Shown: positions 8,404 through 16,025, numbered from the stretch's first letter. The stretch is DNA of 38,928 nucleotides from Anaerolineae bacterium (GCA_013178165.1 JABLXG010000002.1:1-38928); one strand, 5' to 3'. A program made the numbers and translations. Notes: generated from the sequence alone by a model not told the origin.

Positions 8404-9562
8404 CGGGCGCCTCCTGAAGGAGCGGCGTCCGGCGCGGCACATCCCCGCCGCCAGGCCTGACGATCGACTGGTACAGCGCCAGCAAATCAGCCGTGCACGC
8501 TTCCCACGTCGGCAGGACGATTCCGCCTGCGTTCGCCTCGCGCTCCAGCGCCAGCAGCTCCAGTAACGCCCTGGCCACCGCCTCCGGCCCGGCGTCCGGC
8601 GGGACGGCCCGCACCAGTGGGTAGCGGGTCAGATCGCTCAGCGCCGAAGCATCATTCACCAGCAGCGGGCAGCCCAGCGACAGCGCCTCGGTTGCACCAA
8701 GACCTTGAGATTCGTAGTCGCTCAGCAGGGCCACCACGCCGGCGCTGGCCAGCAGGCGGGCCATCGCCTCGCGATCCGCGCCGGAGATCGCCCCGATCTC
8801 CACGCGTTCCGCCACGCCAAGCTTAGCCGCCAGCCGCCGCAGTTCTGGCTCGTATGGCCCGCTGCCGACAATCTGCAGCCGGGCTTCCGGCTGGTGGGCC
8901 AGCACACCGGGCAGAGCGGCGATCACGCGCTGGTGGCCTTTGTAGCGCTCCAGGCGTCCTACCGAGACGATCAGCCTGGCGGGCACGGCAGCCGGTTGCC
9001 GGGGGAGGCGTGGCAGGTCAGAGCCGTTCGGGATCACAACGATTCGGCCGGCGGGCAGCCGCAGCAGCGCACTGAAGTGGCGGCGCTCAAACTCCGAGAC
9101 AGCGATCAGGCGGCTGGCACGGACCAGCAACGGGCGTAACAGGCCGATCTGGGCGCCGCGCAACGCCTGGCGCAGCCGGGAGGAATGCCCGCCGCTGTGG
9201 AAGGTGAGCACATACGGTATCCGGGCGCGCAGGGCCGCCAGCATGGCCAGCGGCGCAACCAGGGTATGGTAGCCCTGGCAATGCACCACATCCCAGCGCT
9301 CCTCCGTGATCACGGGGATCAGGTCCGGCGCGAAATAGTAATCGCGCCCCGACGGCCAGGCCCGCACCCGCCGCACCGACACGCCCGCTATTTCCTCAAC
9401 AGGTAGTAACTGGCCTCCGCGGTCAGTGGTGAGTACGGTAACATCTATCCCACTGGTAGCCAGCCGGCTGGCTACCTGGTAGGTGTGCATCTCAGTACCA
9501 CCCACCAGCGGAAGATAGCGGGCGGTCACCTGCAGCACACGCAGGGGGGTATCAGTTGTCAT
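8390..9562 (-). CDS. Glycosyltransferase family 4
   Basis: A 390-residue GT-B enzyme. The N-terminal half opens LRVLQVTARYLPLVGGTEMH (GG loop for donor phosphate). The C-terminal half has RLIVSVGRLERYKGHQRVI and the E-x7-E type region around SDYESQGLGATEALSLG. Members retain stereochemistry and use nucleotide sugars to extend lipid-linked glycans at the membrane. The start at 9562 was chosen over an upstream ATG (9688) because homology begins here and the longer form would overlap the preceding gene; its ribosome binding site is weak. The donor and acceptor cannot be inferred. Confidence 0.9.
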   Translation of the reverse strand: MTTDTPLRVLQVTARYLPLVGGTEMHTYQVASRLATSGIDVTVLTTDRGGQLLPVEEIAGVSVRRVRAWPSGRDYYFAPDLIPVITEERWDVVHCQGYHTLVAPLAMLAALRARIPYVLTFHSGGHSSRLRQALRGAQIGLLRPLLVRASRLIAVSEFERRHFSALLRLPAGRIVVIPNGSDLPRLPRQPAAVPARLIVSVGRLERYKGHQRVIAALPGVLAHQPEARLQIVGSGPYEPELRRLAAKLGVAERVEIGAISGADREAMARLLASAGVVALLSDYESQGLGATEALSLGCPLLVNDASALSDLTRYPLVRAVPPDAGPEAVARALLELLALEREANAGGIVLPTWEACTADLLALYQSIVRPGGGDVPRRTPLLQEAPDVAR

Positions 9563-9590
9563 AAGAATTTCTACAAACCTTCTATTTGGA

Positions 9591-10598
9591 TTACGGCGCC
9601 GTCTCCAAGTAAACCTGTTCCCTGCCAGCCAACGCCTTCCCGGCGTGGTCGGGCTTGAAACGCCACAACTGCACCCTGCCCACCACATAACCAGCCGTGG
9701 TCCAGGCCAGCCCGGCGATGATCATGGCTGCGCGGGCAAGTCCTGCCCGTTCACCGCGCAACAGAGCCTCCCCCAAGCCACGCCGCACGCCATGCGGCAG
9801 CGTCTTAAAGGTGTAGGAGCGTTCGCTGGCCAGCCCGTCCCGGCTGCCCACAAAACGCGCCACCAGTGCCTTGGATAGCCCTTCGGCATAGCAGCGCGAC
9901 GTGAAGTATGCTACCCGCCCCCGGTTGGCCGGGACACGGTGCAGGACGCGCGCGCCTGGTTCATAGAGCAATACACCTTCCGTCCAGCGCTGCCGGACGC
10001 GGATGCACAGCTCGGTTTCCTCGCAGCCCAGCGGGCGTGTGCCAATGCGTCCAATTCCGTCCCGGAAGCCGCCTACGACCTCAAAGACCTCGCGCCGGAA
10101 GGACATGTTGCAGCCAATCAGGTTGCGCACCGGCGCGGTTGCCTCCGGCAAACCGCGATAGCTGCACCCGACCACCCATTGGAATTCCTCCGGCAACCAG
10201 GCCGGGCGGCCAGCGAGCCATAGCGGTTCGATCAGCCCGCCTACTCCCAGCACCGCCGGATCGGCATAAGCCGCGCTGAGACGCTCCAGCCAGTCAGGTG
10301 CAGCTACGGCGTCTTCATCCACAAAGGCAATGACCTCGCCCCGCGCCGCGGCGATGCCGCTGTTGCGTGCGCCGGATAGCCCCTGGGCCTGTCGGTTTTC
10401 CACGACCACAACGCTTTGAGGGCCAAACTGCTCACGGGAGCGCGCCAGCAACGCCGGATTGTGATCGATGACCACAACGATCTCCCGCGGCGGAAGTGAT
10501 TGCCGCTGCACTGAATCCACAGCGGCAACCAGCTCCTGCCAGCGTGCTTCCGTGTAAGCGCAGATGACCACACTGATGTCAGCAACCGCCTGAGCCAT
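9591..10598 (-). CDS. Glycosyltransferase family 2
   Basis: A 335-residue GT-A enzyme: ISVVICAYTEARWQELVAAV at the start, IAFVDEDA as the DxD-equivalent metal site, a CNMSFRR acceptor-side motif and the acidic CEETELCIRVRQ. A C-terminal hydrophobic stretch (ARAAMIIAGLAWTTAGYVVG) may associate with the membrane. GGGTGG lies 6 nt before ATG 10598; an in-frame GTG at 10607 is an alternative. It resembles succinoglycan-type family-2 transferases. It lies 12 bp after the preceding glycosyltransferase stop. Confidence 0.88.
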   Translation of the reverse strand: MAQAVADISVVICAYTEARWQELVAAVDSVQRQSLPPREIVVVIDHNPALLARSREQFGPQSVVVVENRQAQGLSGARNSGIAAARGEVIAFVDEDAVAAPDWLERLSAAYADPAVLGVGGLIEPLWLAGRPAWLPEEFQWVVGCSYRGLPEATAPVRNLIGCNMSFRREVFEVVGGFRDGIGRIGTRPLGCEETELCIRVRQRWTEGVLLYEPGARVLHRVPANRGRVAYFTSRCYAEGLSKALVARFVGSRDGLASERSYTFKTLPHGVRRGLGEALLRGERAGLARAAMIIAGLAWTTAGYVVGRVQLWRFKPDHAGKALAGREQVYLETAP

Positions 10599-10610
10599 AA
10601 CTGCCACCCG

Positions 10611-11453
10611 TTAGCGCCCGGCATCCAGGTACTGACTCGCCGCCACCGCGCCGACCGGCTCCTCGACAACCGTCGGCGGACGGCGGGTCAGGAAGCGTTC
10701 CCGCAGGATCGTCTTGAGGACGCGGATGCCCACCGGGATCGTTTTGAGGTTGCTCTGGCCGTGGATGCGCCGCGCTTCGAAGCTGGGCACTTCTGCTACC
10801 CGCAGGCCGCGCAGCAGGGCGCGCACGTTCATCAGTGTCTCGATCTCGAAGCCATCGGCATCCAGATCAAGCACCGGGACGACATGCGCCCAGAAGGCGT
10901 TATAGCCATAGCACAGATCAGAGTAGTTGCCGCCACACAGCACGCGAACCATCAGGACAAAGGCCAGGTTGCCCAGCCGCCGATACAGTTCCATGTCGGC
11001 GGTGCCACCGCCCTGCAGGAAGCGCGACCCCTTGACAAAATCCGCCCCGGCCAGTAGCGGGCCAATGTAGGACGGAATTTCGCCCGGATCGGTGGAGCCA
11101 TCCGCGTCGAGCATCACGATGATGTCGCCGGTCGCGGCAGCGAAGCCGGTGCGCAGAGCAGCGCCCTTGCCGCGCCCTTCCTGCATCAGGATGCGGATGC
11201 CCGGATGCAACTGGCGGGCAACCTCAATCGTGTTGTCTTTGGAGTGCCCGTCAACCAGGATGACCTCGTGCACCCACTGCGGGATGCGCGGCAGGACATA
11301 CGGCAGGTTCTCGGCTTCGTTCATCGCCGGGATGATCACACTGACCTTGATTCCCCCGGCCCGTTCAGGGGTCGCGTAGGGCGGCGTTCCCGCCGCGGTC
11401 TGGCGGCGAGTCCAGTTGCTGGCGAACATTGAAGAGGCAATTGAGAGTTCCAT
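10611..11453 (-). CDS. Polyprenyl-phosphate-type glycosyltransferase (GT2, DPM1-like)
   Basis: A 280-residue family-2 transferase: KVSVIIPAMNEAENLPYVL, EVILVDGHSKDNT, then IVMLDADGSTDP (DxD). The sequence GRGKGAALRTGF is typical of the dolichyl-phosphate-mannose-synthase-like branch, which loads a sugar onto polyprenyl phosphate. No C-terminal membrane domain is present. AAGGTGG with a 5-T spacer precedes ATG 11453; an upstream ATG at 11474 lacks such a site. It is the first gene of the operon that runs down to position 1. Confidence 0.88.
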   Translation of the reverse strand: MELSIASSMFASNWTRRQTAAGTPPYATPERAGGIKVSVIIPAMNEAENLPYVLPRIPQWVHEVILVDGHSKDNTIEVARQLHPGIRILMQEGRGKGAALRTGFAAATGDIIVMLDADGSTDPGEIPSYIGPLLAGADFVKGSRFLQGGGTADMELYRRLGNLAFVLMVRVLCGGNYSDLCYGYNAFWAHVVPVLDLDADGFEIETLMNVRALLRGLRVAEVPSFEARRIHGQSNLKTIPVGIRVLKTILRERFLTRRPPTVVEEPVGAVAASQYLDAGR

Positions 11454-11571
11454 AAAAACCACCTTAGAGATCAATCCTGCTCAGGTCTTGCTCCGGCCTG
11501 GTGAGTCACGGACCTTGAACGGAACATGACCGGCTGGCATCCTGCCACCACTCAATGTTATGCACAAGACC

Positions 11572-11585
11572 GTAATCCGGATTAC
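11572..11585. promoter_or_regulatory. Perfect 14-bp palindrome upstream of the glycan operon
   Basis: GTAATCCGGATTAC is a perfect dyad about 120 bp upstream of the first glycosyltransferase start. The region around it (11540-11700) is AT-rich relative to the coding DNA. No strong -35/-10 pair was identified. It could be a repressor or activator operator; the binder is unknown. Confidence 0.45.
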
Positions 11586-11655
11586 TAGCGATTAAAATGT
11601 TAAATCAAGGCAAAGCCTCATAAAAGGATTTAACCACATCCCGGTCGCCAGCCAG

Positions 11656-11685
11656 TCTCAAAACCGGTCACAAAAAATCTCAAAA
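11656..11685 (-). promoter_or_regulatory. Three 11-bp-phased direct repeats, candidate response-regulator site
   Basis: Read on the minus strand, TTTTGAGA (11685-11678), TTTGTGAC (11674-11667) and TTTTGAGA (11663-11656) begin exactly 11 bp apart. Direct repeats of one helical turn are the usual target layout of OmpR/PhoB winged-helix regulators, and one such regulator is encoded next door (11864-12541). The site lies between that gene's terminator and the glycan operon. Confidence 0.5.
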
Positions 11686-11750
11686 GACCATTTTTATCTC
11701 AATTATGGCGCTGGCCTGCCTCTGCTGCGTTTTTCCCGCCCGGCGCAGGA

Positions 11751-11807
11751 GCAAAACAAAGCCCCGACCGGAAGCGTGCCTGCACAGCCCGCTAGTCCGG
11801 TCAGGGC
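11751..11807 (-). terminator. Rho-independent terminator of the response-regulator gene
   Basis: On the minus strand the arms GCCCTGACCGGA and TCCGGTCGGGGC (11 of 12 pairs) enclose a 23-nt loop and are followed at once by TTTGTTTT. It lies 57 bp past the response-regulator stop and separates that gene from the glycan operon. Confidence 0.75.
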
Positions 11808-11863
11808 CTGCACTTCTGCCATGGCCCGGATTCCGCCGTACTGCTGCCACCTGTCACAGCGGT

Positions 11864-12541
11864 TCAACCGCTGAACAGGTATCCTTCCCCCGGAACTGTC
11901 TGAATATAGGTGGGACGGTGTGGATCTGGCTCAATCTTGTTACGCAGGCGGTACACCACATTCTTCAACAGTGCGCCGTCTACATCCCCCCGGTAGCCCC
12001 ACACCACATCGATGATGTACCCGGAATCGAGCACCTGATTGGTATGAGTCAGCAATAGCTGCAACACCCGGCATTCCAGGTAGGTTAGCCTGACCAAGGT
12101 ACCATCGGCGCGAATGACCTGCCGCCGCACCGGGTCCAGCCGAAAGGCCAGCGGCCCTTTTGTTTCCTGGCTCCCGGCACCCGTCCGGGAGTGCCGCAAC
12201 CATACCGCGATCTTGGCCAGGAATAGCGACGGGCTGAGCGGCTTGACGATGCATTCGTCCACTCCCGCTTCGTAAGCCGCCAGCACGTACCCCTCATCCC
12301 CTCTTGATGTCAACAGCAGCAGCGGGCTGGTAGTCTGCGGGCGTACCTGCTGGCAGAGCGCGATGCTGTCCTGCTCCTGGGCATAAATGTCGATAATGAC
12401 CAGCGCGTATGAATCTTCCTGCAGGCGTTTGCCTGCTTCCTGTCCTGTCCTGGCATGCGCCGCTTCAAGTCCCCTCTGGCGCAACGCATAAGTCCAGATT
12501 CCCCCGAATTCCGGATTATCACTGATCAGCAACACACTCAT
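11864..12541 (-). CDS. OmpR/PhoB-family response regulator (orphan)
   Basis: A 225-residue protein. The receiver domain occupies residues 1-118, with acidic-pocket D8 (normally a DD pair, here DN), phosphoacceptor D51 in VIIDIYA, T78 and K100 in VKPLS. The DNA-binding winged helix occupies ~128-224 (LTYLECRVLQLLLTHTNQV, then NVVYRLRNKIEPD and the terminal wing YIQTVPGEGYLF). A very good AGGAGGAG ribosome binding site lies 7 nt before ATG. No sensor kinase is encoded in the window. It has its own promoter and terminator and sits directly upstream of the polysaccharide operon, so it may control that operon (inference). Confidence 0.92.
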   Translation of the reverse strand: MSVLLISDNPEFGGIWTYALRQRGLEAAHARTGQEAGKRLQEDSYALVIIDIYAQEQDSIALCQQVRPQTTSPLLLLTSRGDEGYVLAAYEAGVDECIVKPLSPSLFLAKIAVWLRHSRTGAGSQETKGPLAFRLDPVRRQVIRADGTLVRLTYLECRVLQLLLTHTNQVLDSGYIIDVVWGYRGDVDGALLKNVVYRLRNKIEPDPHRPTYIQTVPGEGYLFSG

Positions 12542-12707
12542 TGACCGGCTCCTCCTGCTGTAGCAGCGTTATCTGTTGGGAGGGCGGCATTGTCGGCTAC
12601 GGTCTGGGCCAGGCAACAGATCGCCGGATGTCTGGTCAACTCCTTTTGTCTCGGACCGTACAGGCAATGACAGCAATACCAACGCAATGTTAAAATTTGG
12701 TTAGATC

Positions 12708-12736
12708 AGTCTAAATTACTAGTAACAGGAAGTCAA
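12708..12736 (-). promoter_or_regulatory. Sigma70-type promoter for the response-regulator gene
   Basis: On the minus strand TTGACT (12736-12731), a 17-bp spacer and TAGACT (12713-12708). The spacer contains the 10-bp palindrome TTACTAGTAA (12716-12725), a possible operator. The leader to the ATG would be about 160 nt; the rest of 12542-12707 shows nothing else I can name. Confidence 0.55.
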
Positions 12737-12774
12737 GCCTCGACTGGTACAAGATTTTCTGTCCAAGCTATCCA

Positions 12775-12815
12775 GACAACAAACCGGCGGGAGGCATCCT
12801 GTCTTCCTCCCGCCG
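12775..12815 (-). terminator. Probable terminator of the shikimate-dehydrogenase-like gene
   Basis: Perfect 10-bp arms CGGCGGGAGG and CCTCCCGCCG with an 11-nt loop. On the minus strand they are followed by GTTTGTTGTCT. It lies 132 bp past the stop of the dehydrogenase gene. The T-tract is interrupted, so efficiency may be moderate. Confidence 0.6.
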
Positions 12816-12946
12816 TTCTTCATAGAGCCGCAACCGCACAGTGCTACTGATAAGGCAGCACCCAGATTCGCGGGCCAATCGCCCCCCCACCTGCAACAAT
12901 CACCGGCGCCCTGTGTCATCCGGGCATGCGCTTCAGCAGTACCCCA

Positions 12947-13915
12947 TCACCTCCGGGCACTCTCCGCGACAGCCGCCAGCCGCTGGAAGAGCGCCTCGTC
13001 CAGATCAATGTGCAGCACCTGAGCCACCACCTGCGTCCAGCCGTGCAGGAAGTACAGCCAGCCATCTTCCACACGAATGTTACGTGACTCCACCTGGGCC
13101 AGCGCCTGATGCATAAAATCCAGCTCGCCCCGGTAGTTGAATTCCCAGGCGATGCCGTTGAGCGGGAACAAGCCGGCGTCAGTAATAGGCGAACCGGGGA
13201 TATCCTTGCCCATCCCGGTGGCATTGATCACAATGCTGTAAGGCGGCATGGCCGCCATGATCGCGTCATTCCTGACCGGGTCCTGGTTGCAGATGTACTC
13301 CACCTCGATGTCGGTCTTAAGCTGCTCGACCATCGCTTTCATGCTGTCCAACCGCCCCTGCGAGCGATTGACCACGACAAAACGTCGGGGCCGATCTGCC
13401 GCGTCAGGTTTGTTGATCAGGTGCAGCAGAGTAGCTACTGCCGATCCCCCCGCCCCAAAACACAGGACGTGTCCGCCCGTTCGACCGAAGTAGCCCTTGC
13501 CGATAATGGCGTCCAGACTCAAGCCGGCGGTGATCGGGTCTTTGGCGTGGCCTTCCAGCTGGCCGTTGCGCTTAGAGATACAGGAGACCTCGCCGCAGAT
13601 CTGGGCGTAAGGATCGGCGTAGTCGAACATATCGCGAGCCGCCTGGAAAAGGTCGATCTTGTGGGTGGTAACCAGTGCCCCCAGCGAGAGCGGATCGTAT
13701 TTGATCTGCGCGACGGCCTGGCGGTAAGCCTGCGGTTCGTCGTGAATCTTCAGATCGACCCCTTCAATCACGATCTCAGGCCGCCCCAGTTCCCGCATCC
13801 ATAAGGGGAAGACCTTCATGATCGACGACTTCCCGGTAGTCACGCCGATGAAATAGAACGTAGGGGTAGTCTTGGTCACGATCGTGTATCCGGAAACGGT
13901 TCGGGTTTCTGCCAT
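12947..13915 (-). CDS. Shikimate/quinate dehydrogenase-like oxidoreductase
   Basis: A 322-residue AroE-family protein. The N-terminal substrate domain has FIGVTTGKSSIMKVFP in place of the usual IGxPIxHSxSP, then GALVTTHK with the catalytic Lys (K86), and K125-D126 in GHAKDPITAGLS as the partner Asp. The NAD(P) domain has FGAGGSAVA (153-161), VVNRS and INATGMG (230-236). EFNYRG and LYFLHGW correspond to the C-terminal substrate loop, with His replacing the common Gln. It is ~45 residues longer than E. coli AroE and divergent at the shikimate-carboxylate site, so it may act on a related polyol acid. AAGGAG precedes the start. It stands alone, divergent from the regulators upstream of nosZ. Confidence 0.8.
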   Translation of the reverse strand: MAETRTVSGYTIVTKTTPTFYFIGVTTGKSSIMKVFPLWMRELGRPEIVIEGVDLKIHDEPQAYRQAVAQIKYDPLSLGALVTTHKIDLFQAARDMFDYADPYAQICGEVSCISKRNGQLEGHAKDPITAGLSLDAIIGKGYFGRTGGHVLCFGAGGSAVATLLHLINKPDAADRPRRFVVVNRSQGRLDSMKAMVEQLKTDIEVEYICNQDPVRNDAIMAAMPPYSIVINATGMGKDIPGSPITDAGLFPLNGIAWEFNYRGELDFMHQALAQVESRNIRVEDGWLYFLHGWTQVVAQVLHIDLDEALFQRLAAVAESARR

Positions 13916-14164
13916 CGTCCTGATCTCTCCTTGTCACTTCCGCCACAGCGCGTCCGGGCGTCACCGCAGTTGCCGGATGGCGTGAGTCAGACAGGCGCAT
14001 TGCGGAGATGAAAACGGGGAGGATAAGCGCACGTCCAGCCAGGCCAGGCGGCAGCGTCCGCAGGGCGTTGCCAACCCGGAAAGCGCCGGACACCCGGTTG
14101 CCCTGAATTGTTACCGGGGAGAACCGCCGTGTCAACCGTCAGGCAGCATGACTGTACAGTAACA

Positions 14165-14281
14165 TTAGGCCTGTCCTGACCGCCGGAACTGGATAGCAAT
14201 CAGGGTCATCGCGGCGGGGAAGACCAGGCTCCACAGCCCGGCTCCGGCCAGGACGATCAGCGGTCGGTCGAACGGCGCCAC
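14165..14281 (-). CDS. Possible 38-residue single-span membrane peptide
   Basis: A GTG-started frame encodes one hydrophobic span (residues ~7-29, LIVLAGAGLWSLVFPAAM) ending in basic QFRRSGQA. Third codon positions are strongly G/C, as in the neighbouring genes, which hints at real coding. No ribosome binding site is visible and no family is recognised. It could equally be a remnant of a longer gene. Confidence 0.25.
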   Translation of the reverse strand: MAPFDRPLIVLAGAGLWSLVFPAAMTLIAIQFRRSGQA

Positions 14282-14350
14282 AGCATGGTTGTGGGTGTCA
14301 GCCGGGCCGCTGTAACCGAAGCCACACCGACTCCCAATCGCTGGCGTATA

Positions 14351-14359
14351 TGTTACAAT
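14351..14359 (+). promoter_or_regulatory. Extended -10 promoter for the first CRP/FNR gene
   Basis: TG-T-TACAAT fits the extended -10 pattern TGnTATAAT. No -35 box is seen 17 bp upstream, as expected when the extended -10 compensates. It lies about 94 bp before the GTG start. Confidence 0.45.
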
Positions 14360-14452
14360 TCGGATGAGAGCGATCGTCTTTCGTATCAACTGACAGGACA
14401 GAGCCGCTGTACAGGCTTTTCAAACTGGCCGGGCCATGAGGATAGCGCCGCC

Positions 14453-15136
14453 GTGAATACCCCTTCCATTGAAGAAGAGCTTAAGGGCATCACTGCGCTC
14501 AGCGGCATCGCGCCAGAACGCCTGGCCGAACTGGCGAAGATGATGATCCGCCGCACCTATGCTCCGGGGGAGATCATCTTCCTGGAGGGTGAGCCGGCCA
14601 CCGGCATCTGGTTCATTGCCAGGGGGCGTGTGCGGATCATCAAACAGTCACTGCAGGGACGCACTCAGGCCCTTTGCCTGGCCAGCGCCGGCAAATGCTT
14701 TGGCACCTGTCCGCTGTTCAACCAGGAAACCAACCCCGCCAATGCACAAGCGGTCGATGAGGTTGTCCTGCTCATCCTGCCACGCCACGCCTTTCAGCAC
14801 ATCATTCAATATGAGCCGCGCCTGGTGGCGGCCCTGCTCCAGCTCTATAGCCGCCACTATGCCAATCTGGCACGTCTGAGCGAAGGACTCGGCGCCTGGA
14901 GCATCACTACTCGGATCAACGACTGCCTGCTGATGTACGCCGAATGGGACACCACGCCGCCGCTGATCCGCCTGACCCATGAGCGACTGGCCAACCTGGC
15001 CGGGACCGTCCGCGAAGTGGTGACCCGCCACCTGGCGCGGCTGGAGAACGAGGGAATCGTCCACCTCGAACCAGGCCAGATCGCCCTGCTCAAGCCCGAA
15101 AGACTCGAAGGCGTATGCCTGGCCGAAAAGGAATAA
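14453..15136 (+). CDS. CRP/FNR-family regulator, CRP-type helix (first of pair)
   Basis: A 227-residue protein. The effector beta-barrel (~15-120) contains YAPGEIIFLEGEPATGIWFI. The dimer helix is ~120-150 and the helix-turn-helix ~174-200 (LTHERLANLAGTVREVV). The recognition helix has R187-E188-x-x-T-R192, matching E. coli CRP R180/E181/R185, so a TGTGA-type operator is expected. Three cysteines cluster at C75, C82 and C86 where CRP would hold the cyclic-nucleotide phosphate, and the Arg/Ser phosphate-binding signature is not evident, so the signal is probably not cAMP. A GTG start is chosen because homology begins there; GAGG lies 11 nt upstream, and a longer frame from 14285 looks non-coding. 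It lies upstream of nosZ in the same orientation and probably controls denitrification genes (inference). Confidence 0.85.
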   Translation: MNTPSIEEELKGITALSGIAPERLAELAKMMIRRTYAPGEIIFLEGEPATGIWFIARGRVRIIKQSLQGRTQALCLASAGKCFGTCPLFNQETNPANAQAVDEVVLLILPRHAFQHIIQYEPRLVAALLQLYSRHYANLARLSEGLGAWSITTRINDCLLMYAEWDTTPPLIRLTHERLANLAGTVREVVTRHLARLENEGIVHLEPGQIALLKPERLEGVCLAEKE

Positions 15137-15170
15137 CCAGCTGGGGGCGCGTCTTCCGCCGAGGCAGCCT

Positions 15171-15186
15171 TGTGACTTAGGTTACA
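15171..15186 (+). promoter_or_regulatory. CRP-type operator before the second regulator
   Basis: TGTGACTTAGGTTACA matches TGTGA-N6-T(C/T)ACA, a near-palindrome whose left half is identical to that of the nosZ site. A -10-like GATTAT at 15206-15211 places the dyad centre roughly 40 bp upstream of the inferred transcription start, the class II activator position. It lies 45 bp before the ATG. Confidence 0.6.
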
Positions 15187-15231
15187 GACTGCCGGACGCA
15201 ACACCGATTATCCTGCTGAAAATAACCTGCC

Positions 15232-15939
15232 ATGCCGAGCAAATCCGTGACCATCTCAACGCGCACACTGGCGGACGTACCGGCGCTGGCCAGGCTTTCG
15301 CCCGACACGCTGGAGCATCTGGCGCAGCAGGCCATCATCGTCAGCCGTCACAAAGGTGAAGTCTTCTACCGGCAGGGCGACCCGCCAAGCGGGTTGTTCG
15401 CCCTGCAGGAAGGCCGGGTCAAGCTTTACCGCCAGTCGCGGGAACGGGTACAGATCCTGGCCTTGCTTATCCCCGGCGAGTGCTTTGGCGCAACCTCTCT
15501 GCCGGACGACTCGCCCTGTCCGTGCAGCGCAGAGGCCGTCACCCCGGCGACGGCGATCTATGTGCCGCCGGAAGCGCTGCGCTGCCTGTTTGAAACCCAC
15601 CCCGATCTGATGATCACGCTGCTGGAAATGATCTCCAATCAGTTGCGGCAGCTGGCTGCCCTGGTTCACGATCTGGCCTTCCGCGACGTCTCCGCCCGTC
15701 TGGCCCGCGTACTGCTGGCGCGCGCCCACGCAGAAGGCGAGGTCACCGCCGAGGGCCTGCGTATCGAGCGCGTGCTTAGCCAGCAGGAGCTTGCCGCGAT
15801 GGTCGGCACCGCCCGTGAAGTCATCTACCGCGCCATCCGCGACTTTGAGCAGGCCGGGCTGCTGCGCCAGACGCGCACCGAAATCCTCATCCTGAACCCT
15901 GCTGCCCTGGCCGCAATCGCCGAGCGGGAAGTCAGGTGA
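15232..15939 (+). CDS. CRP/FNR-family regulator, CRP-type helix (second of pair)
   Basis: A 235-residue protein: effector barrel ~20-120 (HKGEVFYRQGDPPSGLFALQ), long dimer helix ~120-150, HTH ~182-212 (LSQQELAAMVGTAREVIYR). R195-E196-x-x-Y-R200 copies the CRP DNA-contact pattern. Four cysteines, C84, C96, C98 and C118, lie in the effector domain, with C96-P-C98 a tight pair; together with the similar cluster in the first regulator this suggests redox, NO or metal sensing. Its own promoter carries a TGTGA operator and the gene directly precedes nosZ. The two paralogues may act in sequence or as a heteromer; that is inference. Confidence 0.88.
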   Translation: MPSKSVTISTRTLADVPALARLSPDTLEHLAQQAIIVSRHKGEVFYRQGDPPSGLFALQEGRVKLYRQSRERVQILALLIPGECFGATSLPDDSPCPCSAEAVTPATAIYVPPEALRCLFETHPDLMITLLEMISNQLRQLAALVHDLAFRDVSARLARVLLARAHAEGEVTAEGLRIERVLSQQELAAMVGTAREVIYRAIRDFEQAGLLRQTRTEILILNPAALAAIAEREVR

Positions 15940-15982
15940 CTCCCCGCCATCCTCCTACATTCTCCCCCGACAGGCCATGATT

Positions 15983-16025
15983 TGTGACTTGAGTCACATC
16001 ACGGGCGTCAGCTTGCTTACATACT
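15983..16025 (+). promoter_or_regulatory. nosZ promoter with perfect CRP-type operator
   Basis: TGTGACTTGAGTCACA (15983-15998) is a perfect dyad (TGTGACT/AGTCACA, 2-bp centre) and fits TGTGA-N6-TCACA exactly. A -10-like CATACT lies at 16020-16025. With transcription starting near 16032, the dyad centre (15990.5) sits at -41.5, the classical class II activator position. There is no FNR-type TTGAT-N4-ATCAA site here. The leader to the nosZ ATG is about 97 nt. Confidence 0.75.

Larger units (their letters stand above)
13916..14452. other. Divergent intergenic region
   Basis: This 537-bp gap separates the leftward dehydrogenase gene from the rightward CRP/FNR gene. It holds the extended -10 promoter at 14351, a perfect ACTGTACAGT palindrome (14151-14160), a second CTGTACAG at 14407-14414, and a possible 38-residue membrane ORF on the minus strand. 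I see no RNA gene or mobile element. Confidence 0.5.

Noticed and set aside
15171-16000. FNR/DNR box (TTGAT-N4-ATCAA) before nosZ
   Set aside because: The visible dyad is TGTGA-N6-TCACA, and the half-sites do not fit the FNR consensus.
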